64,000 nt of DNA from Bugulina stolonifera. Its lineage: Eukaryota; Bryozoa; Gymnolaemata; Cheilostomatida; Bugulidae. The notes beneath the pieces are model-generated. The model worked only from the letters and a program-made list of their open reading frames with translations. It searched no databases and was not told the origin of the DNA. Both the position numbers and the translations under genes were made by a program. Shown piece after piece: positions 13,592 to 27,079 of this stretch (the first letter of the stretch is position 1; each line of letters begins with the position of its first letter). The stretch spans positions 15,725,233 through 15,789,232 of the forward strand of contig OW285188.1 in NCBI GenBank assembly GCA_935421135.1, written 5' to 3'.

Positions 13592-16500
13592 TCATCCTTG
13601 GTCACAAATTAATTCGACAACCTGTAAATGTAAGGAAAAATCCATTATGTAATTAATATGCAATGCAAACCGCTATGGCATAGTAGTATGTGCATGACTA
13701 AACCAGATGAAAATGTAGTAGGTGATGTTTCTTAATTGGAAATTGTGGTAAAAGATGCAAGCACTCTTCTAGAAGTTCATATTATGCAACAATGGAAGAT
13801 CACTAAGTAATAGATTAAATAGTGTAGAATTTGATTAAATTAGCATAAATAAGCTGTTACATAACACATTGAAATTTATATTACTGCTGAAGAGAAAATG
13901 GATTGGAAGTAAGCGCTTTAGATATCCAGTTCTACAGATTTATTGCATGCATCCAATACTGTTTCGGAAGTTTGCAAGGTATTATATTGACACTGGCACC
14001 TTTTCAGAAAATTCTATAGCTTTACCTCACATTGTAATAGAATCTGTATTTTATAAGCTGGTGCTTTACGAAGCTGACTAATTTTGACTTCATAAAACTA
14101 CTACAATACAAATCCTACTATAAATAATATGTCTACTACTTGCATAGAACAGCATAGAACACTTACACTAGGCTCCATGAGGGTTGGATCAACACATCTG
14201 TGAACTGCACTGTTCACAATCTCATCTAGCAGGGAATGCACAATGCTGAAACAGACACAACAACAGTAATCGAGATGTGAATGATTAAGATGGAAAGATG
14301 ACAACAAAACTAGTATTCAGCAAAGGAGTTTGAGTTCTAAGCCAACAACATGTATATATGCAGCGAGAACGCATCGAGTGGAGACAAACATAAAAAGTAT
14401 CTGAGCTAGGGGTAAACTTAGACAAATTTTATAATTGCACCAATATGCATGTGTAGACATGTTAGCTATAAAAAGAAATAAGAGCAAACACGGAAGGGAA
14501 GAAGTGATCAGTGCTATAATGGATATACTGTATTTAGGTGAACTCACTTTTCATCAGAAACAAATCTCCACAGGTAGAGCTGCAGGTAATGAGTATCAAC
14601 TTGGATCTGCTGTAGACCGTAAGTACCGAATGACCTCAACCTCACGCACTCCAGGAATGTCTGTAAACCAGGTACAGGTAATAGTAAGTAGGTTCAGCAA
14701 ATATGTACAGTAAGTACGTACAGTAAGTATATACAGTAAGTATCTAAAGTAAGTATGCAATAATTAACAATATAAGAGAAGAACCTGTGCAAAATGTTAA
14801 ATCAAAGAATCATTTCAAAGCCCAGAAGGAGTAACTTCGTAGATAATCCTAAAGAAGATATGCAATAAAACATCTTAACTGCCATTAGTAGAACAGATGA
14901 TGTAAATATTCCTATGTACTAGCAATATCAAGCTAATGAAGAGAATAGCATAGAAATCTCTAACTCTGAATAACCTACTGACTCTCGTTTATAAGGAATA
15001 AAAGAAAGGAATGGATTCTACTTGGAAGAGATGGGACAACTCTATACATACATCTACACTGAGATTGTCTGGGTAAATAAAGTCTCAAATTTATAACCAT
15101 GTAGCTTCCACATAAGCATGAATTATTTGCTAATTTTAATTTTTAATGCATAACCAACTATTTGCTTATTGATAATATTGCAATATTGCCTGAAGTTGTC
15201 TTCTCAACAAACTACAGATATACATACTGTTGATAAAGGCAAGACCACTCCAAGAGCACAAATAGTTTGAGATAAAAAAGTTTTGTGAAATGACAACTCC
15301 CACAAACTGTGAAAGTCTCTGTTTCTGCTTTTAGGGTGCAGAGTGTATACAAGACAGCTTTCTTACCTTGAGACTTATCTTGATAATACCAGTGAGTATG
15401 GAGACTTTATTAAACTCTATAACAGTAAATATCTCTATCTTCTCTGAGAACAGCTTCTGTATGTTACTCATTAGTGTACTGTTGACACTGCAACAATCGT
15501 ATTGTAGCAGAAAGTATGATATATCTATACATCATGGATATGAAGAATATTACTATTCTATCATGACTTGTTCCAGGATAATAACTAAACATACTTTAAC
15601 ATTCATGGTTAGGTGAAAGTAAATATGTAAGTGAATGAATCTTATTTATATTACTTTTATGAGTGACTGTGGGCAAGAGGGGGGTCAAGCCACCAATGAA
15701 ATGTCAGCACCCATTTACCAATACCAACACCCTTCATTCTACACAAGGTATGATCAATATCTAACACTGAGATGGTCAACATTCAATTTAGCATTGTATA
15801 CTGGATGTTGAGACCCCAGACCCGGTGTATATCACAACTAATCTGTTCCACCAGCAGTAAGGGCAATACACTCACCTCGAGGCGTATGTCCAGTTATGTT
15901 TACTCGGGTGTTTAGATGCTGAGCTGTAATTCAATGTACGTCTGCTAGAGTCGCTGCTCCTCTCTTTTCTAACTCCCTCCTCAAAGAGCTGACCAACCAG
16001 AGTGTCTATAGCTGTAATATCTTCAATAACTCGTTTCATAACTGCTCGCACTGTACGAGGTTCAATAGTGTTCAGCCAATCACGTGTCTCCACACTCTTC
16101 CTGAGTAGCTACAGTGGAAACAGTACGATCTGTGTCATCAATAGAAACTGTCAAATCACAGATAAAATTATATACATTACATGTAAATGGAAAATAATTT
16201 GATGTGAAGTCGTTACAATTAAAATATAACATATCTGAACAAGGAGTTCTGACAGTTGTGCCAAGTGATAAGTTATGCAGAAGCACCTGCATAATAGACT
16301 AAATGCAGAGATCATTCATGTACTTTAGCTTTTTAGTAAAATTATTCACAGTTGTCTGCTCACTGATTTATAACAGCACGAGACTACTCCATAACCAAAA
16401 CTATTCGAACACATTGCTGTGTAGAAATACTCCTCAGTAGTGTATAGTGTGTATGTATTTATACACATATTCCCCCATCCTTTGCTGAGACAGAGGTAAG

Positions 16501-19500
16501 AAGGTATCAGAAGTTAGCAGGTATCATAGTTAGTTACCTGTGATATAACCTGTCCTTGTATTCTAACATAGTGGTTGAGTAACTTCTGACCAATGTCCTT
16601 GAAGTTCTCACACAAGGCTCCGATAGGGGTGGCTTGACTAGAATCTGATACAAACAGTTCATCTACATATGCCAGCTGCAACCAATCAATACATGTACTA
16701 TAAGCTACCCACCAAAATAAGGAAGTACTATGAATCATAGCTGAGAGAATTTAGCCACTGGAATATTATTTATTTAATTAAAAACTAGTTATTGGTAAAA
16801 TCTGAATCACATTAGTAGCTAGCAGTAATAGCATACACACACATATATACACCCATGTATATAATCTACACTACAAAAATCACAGCACTATATCTGCTAT
16901 CAATATTGGATAGAATCTACAAGTTGTGACAGATATTGGAGTTGTGCTTACATGGTCACATAACCTTAAAGAGTGGATAACTCCTATTTAGTACTGTTAC
17001 CGTCTACATAACGAGTTCATGTAGGTACACTCTGCATAATGGGTGTTGCCATAACATATATGCTGTACATATAGACTGGCTTACCAGATACATGGCTGTA
17101 GAATGGCCCATATCAGAAGAGAATCTGGCTAGTATAAGCAGTAAGGGTGGACCGCTGACTGTATTTGTGTCACAATAGTCCTAGAAAATATATTGTTAGA
17201 TAAACTAAACTGATAGCAAACCAGCCAGCTATATGTTGTGAACATCAATAAACATTACCTTAGCTTAGCAATTGCAACATACACTTGCACCTATTTGTAA
17301 CATGAATAAAACTCGGTAGCAATTATAATTGCCGAACACAAACTTCCAGAAATAGACTATAATATCATAATATATAATTTGATTTTGTCATTTACAGCGT
17401 ACACTGTAAACACAAATTGAAACATGTAAATAGTTATAATTGTTATGCATTATCTAGACCTACCTTAGCTACAGAGTACAGGTGCTCCAGATATGTTACC
17501 AGTAGTTTTCTAACTTCAGAACAATATGTATTCCTAAAGTGCCTAGTCGTTGCATAAGTAAGTCCAGATTCGATGAAACTCTAAAGATTGATTACATAAC
17601 ATAGTGGACATACATTAGGAGGCAGGTAATTTATGGCAAACTTTTGTATGTTCTGCACCAAAATTTTACCTGCATGCAAACAAGCCATGAAGCTTCATGA
17701 TTTTGGAGTGTTACCAAGTAGATGGAAATTATGATGAAAAGTAAAGTGTGCGCGATAAAAGGCTGCAAACAAATTATACTTTGTTGTTGACGACGAGAAG
17801 AGAACTCTAAAAACCCAATTTAAAATAAATCTTTGGAGTTAAAATATTTCACAAGAAGGCAACTCCTGAAAACTGCAAAATGACAATTCTAACTTATAGG
17901 ACAAGAAGATTTACTAGTACAGGTGTCTTCGGTTAATGAATGATTCCTGAATGTATAATACAACAGCCAACATTTGTTCATTTCATTTTTCTCCAATACA
18001 GTTTATGTACGTAAGAAGGGGTTACCTGAAGATGGTCGAGTGTAGCCTTGACCTGGTCCACCACTGACCGATTCAGATTGTCCAGCAGTTCGGAGAGAGA
18101 CATCTTACCGTCTTGTACTGATTTACTGAGTAACTTTGGAGAGGCTAAGTTATGCCTCACATCTGCTACGGAATCTGTGTAGGCAAAAATCAATGTACAT
18201 GTACAATACATGTACCTTAACATTTGGTGTGGAAGTTGAAACTGATAATAATGAAACACTCAACACCATAGTTTAAACGAATAATAGCTAAAAGTAATCG
18301 AATAATGAACATGATTTTGCACAAAAACTATTTTTAGCCATGATATCAAAATTTTTAACCACTCCAATTACATGTATCATGTAGACACATTTGTTTTATT
18401 GTTTATTTTTATAATTGTACAAAAAGTTGCAATAAATTGCTACAAGACGAGATGGTAAAAGCAGGTACACAATGTGAAATTATAAAACCATCATTATTGG
18501 TAGCATGTTTTACCTGCAAACTGCATCTTCAGCGTCTCCAAGTACTGATGCACTCGCTCACATGCTATCTTCAGTACGATATCATTGCCAGCACTGGCAA
18601 AGTCAGTGTTAGCCAATAGCTTGTTCATAGCCTGGAGTCTCCTGGAAAATCTGTCTAAAGCTCTAACAAGTAGGGACGTATCTGTATTCCTCTCCTGACA
18701 AAAGCACATAGAAACTTGAGCCCTGGTTAATAGTTGGGTACTAATCTAACCCTCATTAGTATGTTACCAAGTTTTTATACTCTCCACCTACTCTCATACA
18801 GGCTGCAGCATTATCAAACGCCTGAACCAGCCACACATTATACTGAACACAGGCAGTTTTTAACTGCTGTATGGCATCAACGACTTTCTCAACACACTCC
18901 ACACCTGCTGAAATATGTCAGCAAGTTGAAACTGTCTTGCATTCAATTTGGAGTAACCAGTTTTGAAGACTTTATAAAAATGGTTAGATTTCTTAAATAA
19001 TCATTGCCAGTATTGCAGTTTCTTAGCTAGTTGTCTAGTTAGTTTTAGTTAGTTTATTCCTGTCTCCAACGTATGTCTGAGAAATATTTTGTTTGTTAGA
19101 GCAATAAAAAATGAGGTGAGTAAATAAATAAAAACTCAGTTGCTAGTCAGTTACTCTGGAAAAATTAACTGTAAACTTTAAAACCAGAGTTCAGGAATTT
19201 AATACACAGATTTCTAAAAAAGTACTTTCTTAGATCAATGCGACACTTCAGCTGACGATATCTACCAGAAGGCAGTTTATCCAATGCAAACAGGGGTGTG
19301 CGGTCAGTAACGTACATACGTAGGCACCTCTGTTTGAAGCATTGTTCATATGTAGCACTAATAGATGGAAAGTCACAGTGAGCCATAGAGCTTGCTAGAC
19401 TGATAAAATTGTCCAGATCAGAGTTCAAAAGCAAGACAGACCAGGTTCAAAAGCAAGACAACTTCAAATTACAAACTTAATATCCGCTGTTGGCTGTTTT

Positions 19501-22500
19501 ATAACATCAAGTTGAATATAGAACATTTAGACAAACCTCAAGGCGGAGCCTAGTCTCAATGTGCTGGAAGTACTGGTCCATTAGTCTCCACACAAACTGG
19601 TTGAGCATCTGAAGTGCCACCATCTCCAAGTCTTCTCTAAAACAGCAGAAGACCCTTTACAACAGATCAATGTATAATATCTGGGGACACAGAGCAGACT
19701 CTTGATGTAAGTATATGATAACTATAACTCTAGCCTTAATAACATCAACAGAGGAGCTACCACTGAGTTAGGGAACCACATCTGAACGTTGAAGAACATT
19801 AATTGTAACTATTCTATAACACTGAATATTCACTATTACAAGTATAATACAAGGTACAATGATGACAATGTTTGCATATTTTAGAACATGTAGATGCAAG
19901 AAAGTTAATCAACTTACTGCAACTCTTTTCCTCCATGCAAGAACATCTCCGTGTAAGAAGCAATCACTAGGCACATGTTACTAAGAAATCTGTTACATCC
20001 AATGTCTACGAACTCCAGAATATCCTGAACAGATATTATAAAATACAGTACCATATCTTTAGTAGTAACTTTGGTAGGCAGAATGCGAGTTTATGAAAAC
20101 AATGAACTGGATGTAAAGGAATATTATAATGCACCATTATGTTATCATAAGATGTAAAGGAACATAATATGTCCAACATATTGATTATGTTAGCATACAT
20201 TACATGTATGTATGGCTAACGCTCTGTAAATTTACATCAGAACTAAATCACTAAGAATAATATATGTCTCATACAGAACCACATGTACATTTGTGCATGT
20301 ATATACATATAACACGTACAACAGGAAGTGATGTCACATCCGGGTCATCAACGTCTGGTTTAGCTTGCTTCAACTCGATCTCTTGTTGTAAATCACCAAG
20401 ATCACCTGATAATTTCTCTTGTGCACTAAAATCGTTAGCAGTGTAAAAGTTAGGAACTCGCATGTAATAAATTTATGCTATGTGGACAGATTGCATTGAT
20501 TGTAGGAGTTGTCTCTTCATGCTCATACTTATTAGAGAAAAGGAAACATTTGTTGACGCAGTCTGGTGATCCAAAATAGGCCCTCCTTGAAGGTTCAGGG
20601 CTATTATCACTATTATTATTGTTATTTGCTGATAGTACAGTGTACGAGTAGCAGTAATGAACGGGTAGAGGTAATGGACGAGTAGAGGTAAGGTACGAGT
20701 AGCAGTAATGTACGAGTAGCAGTAATGTACGAGTAGAGGTAATGTACGAGTAGAGGAAATGTACGAGTAGAGGTAATGTACAAGTAGAGGTAAGTTGTAG
20801 GTGACTTACTGTGTTAGATACTCTTCATATAGACTAGCTGCAGGCTCATTCAGTTTGAGAAGCAGATCAACACACTCTGAGAGTTCTTGAGCTGTCGACT
20901 GTAACAGTAACATACAATGTAGTGCGCATGATGATAAGGTATGACTAGGGCATTATCCAGCGCTAATATAGTGTGAATTTGTATAGAGGGTTGTGTAGTG
21001 ACGACAAACGTCACAACTGTCACAACACCGACAAACGTCACAACAATTTTTCGACAAACGTCACAACACCGACAAACGTCACAAAAGTGCACCGACAAAC
21101 GTCACAACACCGACAAACGTCACAATAATTTTTCGACAAACGTCACAACACCGACAAACGTCACAACAATTTTTCGACAAATGTCACAACACCGACAAAC
21201 GTCACAAAGGTTCAACGACAAACGTCACAATGCCAACAAATATCACAAATTTCCAATAAAATAACACCATAACACCAAAAAATGATGCTTTTTGCTTTGA
21301 TTTACCCTTCAATTCGATTATTGTTTGCTGTGTTTTAAAAACTGAAGAAAACTGAAGATAGTTAAAAGCAGAGTGTGACAACTCCCAATTGAGAACATGA
21401 AATTAAGGATTCAATTTTTTTGTTAAAAATCAAGACAGCTGAGCAGAAGCAGATCTACTTCTGCACAGTTGTCTTGGTTTTCAGCAAAAAAACTGAATCG
21501 ATAATTTAATGTTTTCTATGTTGAGTTGTCATACTCTGCAGTCTATATAGTGATTATAATCCTTTAATACTAACTACATGTATGTACTCGTATAATAACA
21601 CACACGCATATAATATGTTGATTAAAACTGAAACAAGTCTTTACTGGATGTCAACAATGATCGTAGCAAAATACGAATAGCTAGGATCACTCAGGTAAGA
21701 TAAAAACACCAGTTATTGCCGGGAATGTCAGGCTAAACGAATTATGGGATAGAGGTTACTTCCCAATATGATAATTGCATCGAGTTGCATCTCGGTTTTT
21801 GATGCGATTTCTATTGGACAATTTTGTCGATTTTGAATTGAGAGCGAATAATTTCCGAAAAAACAATATATATCAAAACATTGTGTAGCACTATGTCTAG
21901 TAGTAGAGTAGCATATATTTTTAATTTTATGTAGATCCTTGCATTTAGTTGTACAGTGATGTACTTTGTTAGCAAGGAATTTATAGTTATAGTTATACTG
22001 TACATTTAATAGTGATAAATAGGCAGGAGAGTTCCACCTGTCTTCATATTTTAGAAGCAGGTGGTTCTCGGACTAAGGTGTCATAACATATTCCCTTTAG
22101 ATCTGTTGCCTGCAGCTGCATGGTATTTTTAATTTAGAGAAGTGGTGGTGTATGTGAGACCTAGGCTATGTGTACTAATGTGATGCAAAACTTCGGCCCT
22201 TTGACCAGAATGCGATTCAATGCAATTTTCATATACACTGTATGTGTAGTTAAATGGCCATGTAGTTAGCTTGCCCATATCTGGTAATAGCTGGTGTTTT
22301 CATCTTTATTGAGTGATCCTTGCCATTCATATTTTGCTACAATCATTGTTGCCGTTCAGTAATGACTTGTTTCAGTCCTAATTAACATGTTATACTTACA
22401 TGTATATCATGTATATCATGCATGTACATGCATATTATCAAAATACGTGTTGAATGATCATAATTTATTAAATGAATTCATTATATAGGCTGCATAGTTA

Positions 22501-24732
22501 ACAGCAGAGTGTGACAACTCCCAATAGAAGATACTAAATTAACAATTCAATTTTTTCGCTAAAAATCAAGATGGTTGGGCAGAAGCAGATCTACTTCTGC
22601 TCAGTTGTATTGGTTTTTGGCAAAAAAATTGAATTGCTAATTTCATGTTCTCTATTGGGAGTTGTCCCACTCTGCTTTTAACCATCTTCGGTTTTATTCA
22701 GTTTTGAAAACACAACAAACAAAAATAATCCAATTGAAGGGTAAATCAAGGCAAAAAGCATTATTTTTGGTGTTATGGCGTTATTTTATTGAAGATTTGT
22801 GATATTTGTTGGCATTGTGACGTTTGTCGTTGAACCTTTGTGACGTTTGTCGGTGTTGTGACGTTTGTCGAAAAATTGTTGTGACGTTTGTCGGTGTTGT
22901 GACGTTTGTCGAAAAATTGTTGTGACGTTTGTCGGTGTTGTGACGTTTGTCGGTGCACTTTTGTGACGTTTGTCGGTGTTGTGACGTTTGTCGAAAAATT
23001 GTTGTGACGTTTGTCGGTGTTGTGACAGTTGTGACGTTTGTCGTCGCTACAGGGTTGTATTCACCCTTTTATAATTTCAGTCCTTTGTTTGATATACATG
23101 TAAAACTACCTGCAATAGCTAAATAACAATTGACGAATACAACATTTTATTACATATCTGTATTACAATACATCTTACACAGAAGTACAATGCATGTGAA
23201 TAGAAATACCTCATGATTTCTGAACTGCAGCTTCAGTTTATCCTTCAAATCTTTCACAATCGTAACACATTCAGAGTGTATTCCTTGAAATGATGGCATA
23301 TCCTTATACCTATCTATTACAGCCTGTGTTTGCAAGTAAGACCTGCATAGGAACAAAAAATAACTAAGACTACAACCTTGACTTTATTTCCACACAAACA
23401 TGTGACAATGCATTAGTTAAATATAACATACTTGCTACAGCCATGCATAAAAATGAATAGGTTTTCATAGGTTAAGTGAAATTTTAAAACCTTGATAATA
23501 AAGAGTATACTAAATATATATGTAACATGAGAAGATGAGAAAAAACAATCTTACACCAAGTCTTCTACATGTAATACATGAATATTATACTTAGCTTACC
23601 TGACAGCTAGGCTGTACTCTTGATTATCAATGAAACTCTGTAGTTTCTGAGGCAAATCAAACAAATATTGCAGCTGCAAAATAAAAAGTAGCAACTTCAA
23701 TAGTTTCAAAAATGCCAATTCAAATTCCACAGGTTGATGTGTTCACAACTTCATCTACAATATGCCAAGCAATGAGCGAGTAAGCCAACCTTTTTCAGAA
23801 GATTATGAACTCCATGAAGCTGAGATATCTTGGCTCTACGCTCATGAAGAGTAGACGTTACATCGCTGCTGAATGTGACAATGTTATTCATATTCTGGGA
23901 CAGTAAATCCATCTCTTCCTCCATTTTTACAAAGTCATTTTTCATCTGAAATACAAAACAACAACGGAGGCCTGATCAACCAAAACATACACTGTGATAT
24001 TGCAATAATCATACAACTTTATGTAGCCTACTTTTTTAGACCAAACTGTATAGTTAATGCTTTACCTACTTTATTAGTTTAGAATTTTGATGAAAATTAC
24101 TAGTAGAATTAAATATACTGTAAGCCATTGCCAGTTTGTTCTATTACATAATCCTGATGTAATTGGGCACCAAAATCCTATGTTTTAAATAGAAATGACA
24201 ACAGACCTTGCGTATTGTGTCTGTAGCACCAATAAACTTGTTATAATTCTCATATACTAGCGTCTGCATACTAGAATCTAGACTTTTAATAGAGCTTGTC
24301 ATTTCCCCTTCCTTATCCATCAGTTCTGTAAGTGATTTCTCAAGAAGTAACTGATCCAAATACATCTGTGGTTGGAATCCTTTACCATCTGCAAAATGAA
24401 TAGTCAGCCATAAACTTAGACCTATGCTTGGTCTTCAACTATAAAACTATCTCAACTACTAGAATCACTACTATAATAGAAACACAAATGCAAAGTGCAA
24501 CCTAGAATAAATATAACCCAAGACCCAACAATATCCAGTCTTTTTGAGTACTTTATTGCCAGATACTACAGGCGGGTATATGTTTATAGTACTAAGTACT
24601 CTCACCTATATCACATGGATCTGAATGTACTTTCCTGTCATCCTCTGCTTCTCCACTAGCACCGTAGTATGACTGCAACAAGTTTCTCCGTTTCCGCCTT
24701 TCAGGTTGATCAGGTCTCTCATTTTCATCCAT
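13592..24732 (-). CDS. VPS51: VPS51 homologue, GARP/EARP tethering complex subunit
   Basis: Vps51 is a subunit of the GARP and EARP tethers, which capture endosome-derived vesicles at the trans-Golgi and recycling endosomes. Nineteen exons join in phase into 776 aa (human is close to 780): 24732-24606, 24388-24207, 23945-23790, 23673-23600, 23342-23210, 20898-20810, 20425-20320, 20024-19918, 19636-19537, 18694-18514, 18174-18026, 17580-17464, 17180-17085, 16675-16538, 16108-15876, 15487-15367, 14660-14548, 14245-14167, 13621-13592. Diagnostic segments are [20 protein letters not shown] and [13 protein letters not shown] (N-terminal coiled coil), [49 protein letters not shown], and the C-terminal [13 protein letters not shown]. 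The start follows the family pattern, with a basic [13 protein letters not shown] near the N-terminus. Intron 5 holds a foldback transposon and intron 6 a 17-bp tandem repeat. The gene looks intact. Confidence 0.97.
19165..19434 (-). pseudogene. Possible non-LTR retrotransposon 3' relic in VPS51 intron 9
   Basis: A minus-strand frame of about 89 codons lies between VPS51 exons 9 and 10 and is not part of the gene, since exon 9 joins exon 10 in phase with family-length spacing. Its C-terminal part ([15 protein letters not shown], then a basic stretch and a [16 protein letters not shown] end) resembles the tail that follows the reverse transcriptase in some LINE ORF2 proteins. No catalytic motif is present, so this is a tentative call. 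Confidence 0.25.
20642..20798. repeat. 17-bp minisatellite in VPS51 intron 6
   Basis: About nine tandem copies of a 17-bp unit (gtacgagtagaggtaat, with a gtacgagtagcagtaat variant). The array ends 12 bp from the 5' splice site of VPS51 exon 6 on the minus strand. It is probably neutral, but is close enough to the donor to affect splicing if it expands. Confidence 0.9.
21001..21250. repeat. Left-arm tandem repeat of the foldback element
   Basis: About a dozen units built on GACAAACGTCACAAC, joined by short spacers (caccg or aatttttc). Each intact unit carries ACGTCA. The same array appears in reverse complement in the right arm. Confidence 0.92.
22796..23044. repeat. Right-arm tandem repeat of the foldback element
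   Basis: Reverse-complement counterpart of the left array, with units around GTTGTGACGTTTGTC. The order of spacer types mirrors the left arm closely, so the arms are inverted copies rather than independent expansions. Confidence 0.92.
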
Positions 24733-26726
24733 AGTACAGCAAAATGCAGACTTCAAATAAACCATTATAGCTCCATTCTTTAAGATTATAAAATACTAGA
24801 TGGCCAGTAAATGCGCATTTAATGTTCAAATTACAGATCAAGTCAATATATATATGTAGAGCCCAAGTGGAAAAAACATCCATCAGATTTAGATCAGAAA
24901 TCTGTGAACCTTGCCAGTGGCAGCTCAGAGCAGATAACAACCAATTTAGAATAAATAGTCCGAGCTCACATCACTGAAAGCTTATACTCATGCTGCACAA
25001 AATTTCAATGACAGCAATTTCAATTATAATAAAATTCTTTATTTTTACTTTATTGAAAAAATAATTAAAATTATATCAATTCAACGAAATAGTTAATACA
25101 TATTATAATAATAATAATTATTAATTATATTATTTTATATATATTAATGTTTATATTTTATTAATTAATTATTTTAAACACTTATATTCGATTATATTTA
25201 CTAGATAATCATCATCAATCATATATTGGGTCTTTAATTTAATAATATAATAATCATGATAAAATATTTCTTATCTAATATTTTATAAATTAAGATTAAT
25301 ATACAATAACAATTACACCAATTAAAAGGAAATATATTTTCTTTTGTTGTGCACCGATAGTCATTTAGCATTTATATGAACATCTATTTTTTTTAGAAAG
25401 CAGACCACAATATAGTTAATATACATATTGGTTTGCATATTTGCACCTGTGCAAAATTATATAAAATAATTAATAATATAAATATGATTAATATGTTATC
25501 TAAAAATTACATTTCTTGAGTTTTAATATTTTCCAACAGAATAGACGTGAACTTCTCTCAATGACCTCAAAATAGACAGACTTTTTAAAAACGCACCTTG
25601 AAGATTACCGATGCTATTGTGAGCCCGTCACAGATTTATCGCAGGGAAATGTAGGCTATTTACAAGAGATCTCATCCATGAATTGATGACCGATTCGATA
25701 ATCATACTTAGAAGACAACTCCAAACTCTCCAACCTTGTCATAGCTAATGACTTTCAAAATACATGTAGAAATGGTACTTATATTATATTCCTTGGGGAA
25801 GGGAAGCTGTGAAGGCCGCTATCACTTCATATAGAAAATATCTTTTCCAACATCTAGCTTATGAGTTCAAACTTGTACTTTTAGAGGAGCTGCTGTTAGC
25901 CTTGAGAAAGGGGTGACAGCAAAGGGGTAACATGATTTGAACAGATTTTATGCAAATGACAGGTAAAATGGAAGTGAAGTATATAACATTGCAACTTTGT
26001 ACGTCATTTCTAATTAATTGTGGAATTGAGGTAAAAAGTCAAAACTACAATTTTATGTTTTGAATTTATATATTATATTGTATGTATTGCAATAAAATTT
26101 GTGTGACGATTGAAGCAACAATGAATGTACAGATGACATGATAAATAATATCACATCAAAAATATATACCATATGAATATGCATCTTGTAAAGTGCATAC
26201 TACTCACTTACATAATTTGCATCAATGAAATATGAAATCTGACTAGTAAATGTACACTGACAGTAGAATGGTTACTGGTATCCAAGAGTTATTTGTGATC
26301 ACCCACCAAGCACTATGGCTGTGTTTGGTTAGAAATGTTACATGTATATATTATCATAATACTAATGTCTGTATTGATTGTGTATTTCATAACCAGCTCA
26401 GAAATTCTATCATCCAATGACCTAGGCAGTGCGAACAGTATTCAGTACACATGCACCATCCCATATAAGAACGTCCAAAATAATATATATGTCTACAACA
26501 TACAGTTAAGGAAATACTTGGCAACCCAAGACCTTACAGATTGAATTCCTGAAAGTGTTGTATGGGTTGAATCATTTGATCTCATAGGTTTTCGACAGCA
26601 CAGAACCCTGACTATTGATTTTAACATGTTCCTTTCAGTTAAACAGTGATACGAACTACAGCCGTTTCGAATTTCTTAAGAGGCAAGATCCTAAATAACA
26701 TTATATAGCTGGTATGCTGATAATAA
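24733..26726. other. Intergenic region upstream of VPS51
   Basis: The first few hundred bases must hold the VPS51 promoter; no clear TATA box is visible on the minus strand. About 25020-25510 is very A/T-rich low-complexity DNA. No convincing coding exon was found up to the minisatellite at 26727. Confidence 0.5.
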
Positions 26727-27078
26727 CATACACATCGGACATGCATATACACATCAGACATGCATATACACATCAGACATGCATATACACATCAGACATG
26801 CACATACACATCAAACATGCACATACACATCAGACATGCACATACACATCGGACATGCATATACACATCAGACATGCATATACACATCGGACATGCATAT
26901 ACACATCAGACATGCACATACACATCAGACATGCACATACACATCAGACATGCATATACACATCAGACATGCACATACACATCAGACATGCATATACACA
27001 TCAGACATGCACATACACATCAGACATGCACATACACATCAGACATGCATATACACATCGGACATGCATGTACACATA
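26727..27078. repeat. 19-bp minisatellite next to the EMC6 stop codon
   Basis: About 18.5 tandem copies of a 19-bp unit (acacatcagacatgcatat, with T/C and A/G variants). It ends two bases from the EMC6 stop codon (27080-27082), so the EMC6 3' UTR must begin with it. Because 19 is not a multiple of three and the unit has no stop, all three plus frames stay open with the same 19-residue periodic peptide; these ORFs are not genes. Confidence 0.95.
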
Positions 27079-27079
27079 A

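Larger units (their letters stand above)
20995..23050. mobile_element. Foldback-type DNA transposon with satellite arms
   Basis: A 2056-bp element flanked by a perfect 8-bp target duplication (agggttgt at 20987-20994 and 23051-23058). Its ends are inverted repeats starting GTAGYGACGACAAACGTCAC. The arms run about 740 bp inwards with some gaps: first an array of 17-18-bp units around GACAAACGTCACAAC, then a palindrome of about 175 bp, then unique inverted sequence reaching about 21735 on the left and 22265 on the right. The central 0.5 kb has no coding capacity. An 8-bp duplication is typical of hAT and some other superfamilies, while long arms with subterminal repeats recall Foldback and Galileo elements. 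It is non-autonomous and fills most of VPS51 intron 5. Confidence 0.93.

Noticed and set aside
14574..14672. Plus-strand exon that could extend the 200-aa gene ([18 protein letters not shown])
   Set aside because: The minus strand of the same bases encodes VPS51 exon 17 ([19 protein letters not shown]), which is required by the family. The plus frame is a shadow, and the 200-aa gene already has its own stop at 12732-12734.
18792..18903. Minus-strand exon-like segment in VPS51 intron 9 ([20 protein letters not shown])
   Set aside because: It is open with plausible splice sites, but its phase does not fit between exons 9 and 10, which join directly with the spacing seen in other VPS51 proteins. 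It could be a cassette exon only with another unseen exon.
21001..21250. CRISPR-like array of regularly spaced direct repeats
   Set aside because: Units are tandem with two short recurring spacer types, the array is mirrored at 22796-23044, and an 8-bp target duplication encloses both. These are transposon arms in an animal intron.
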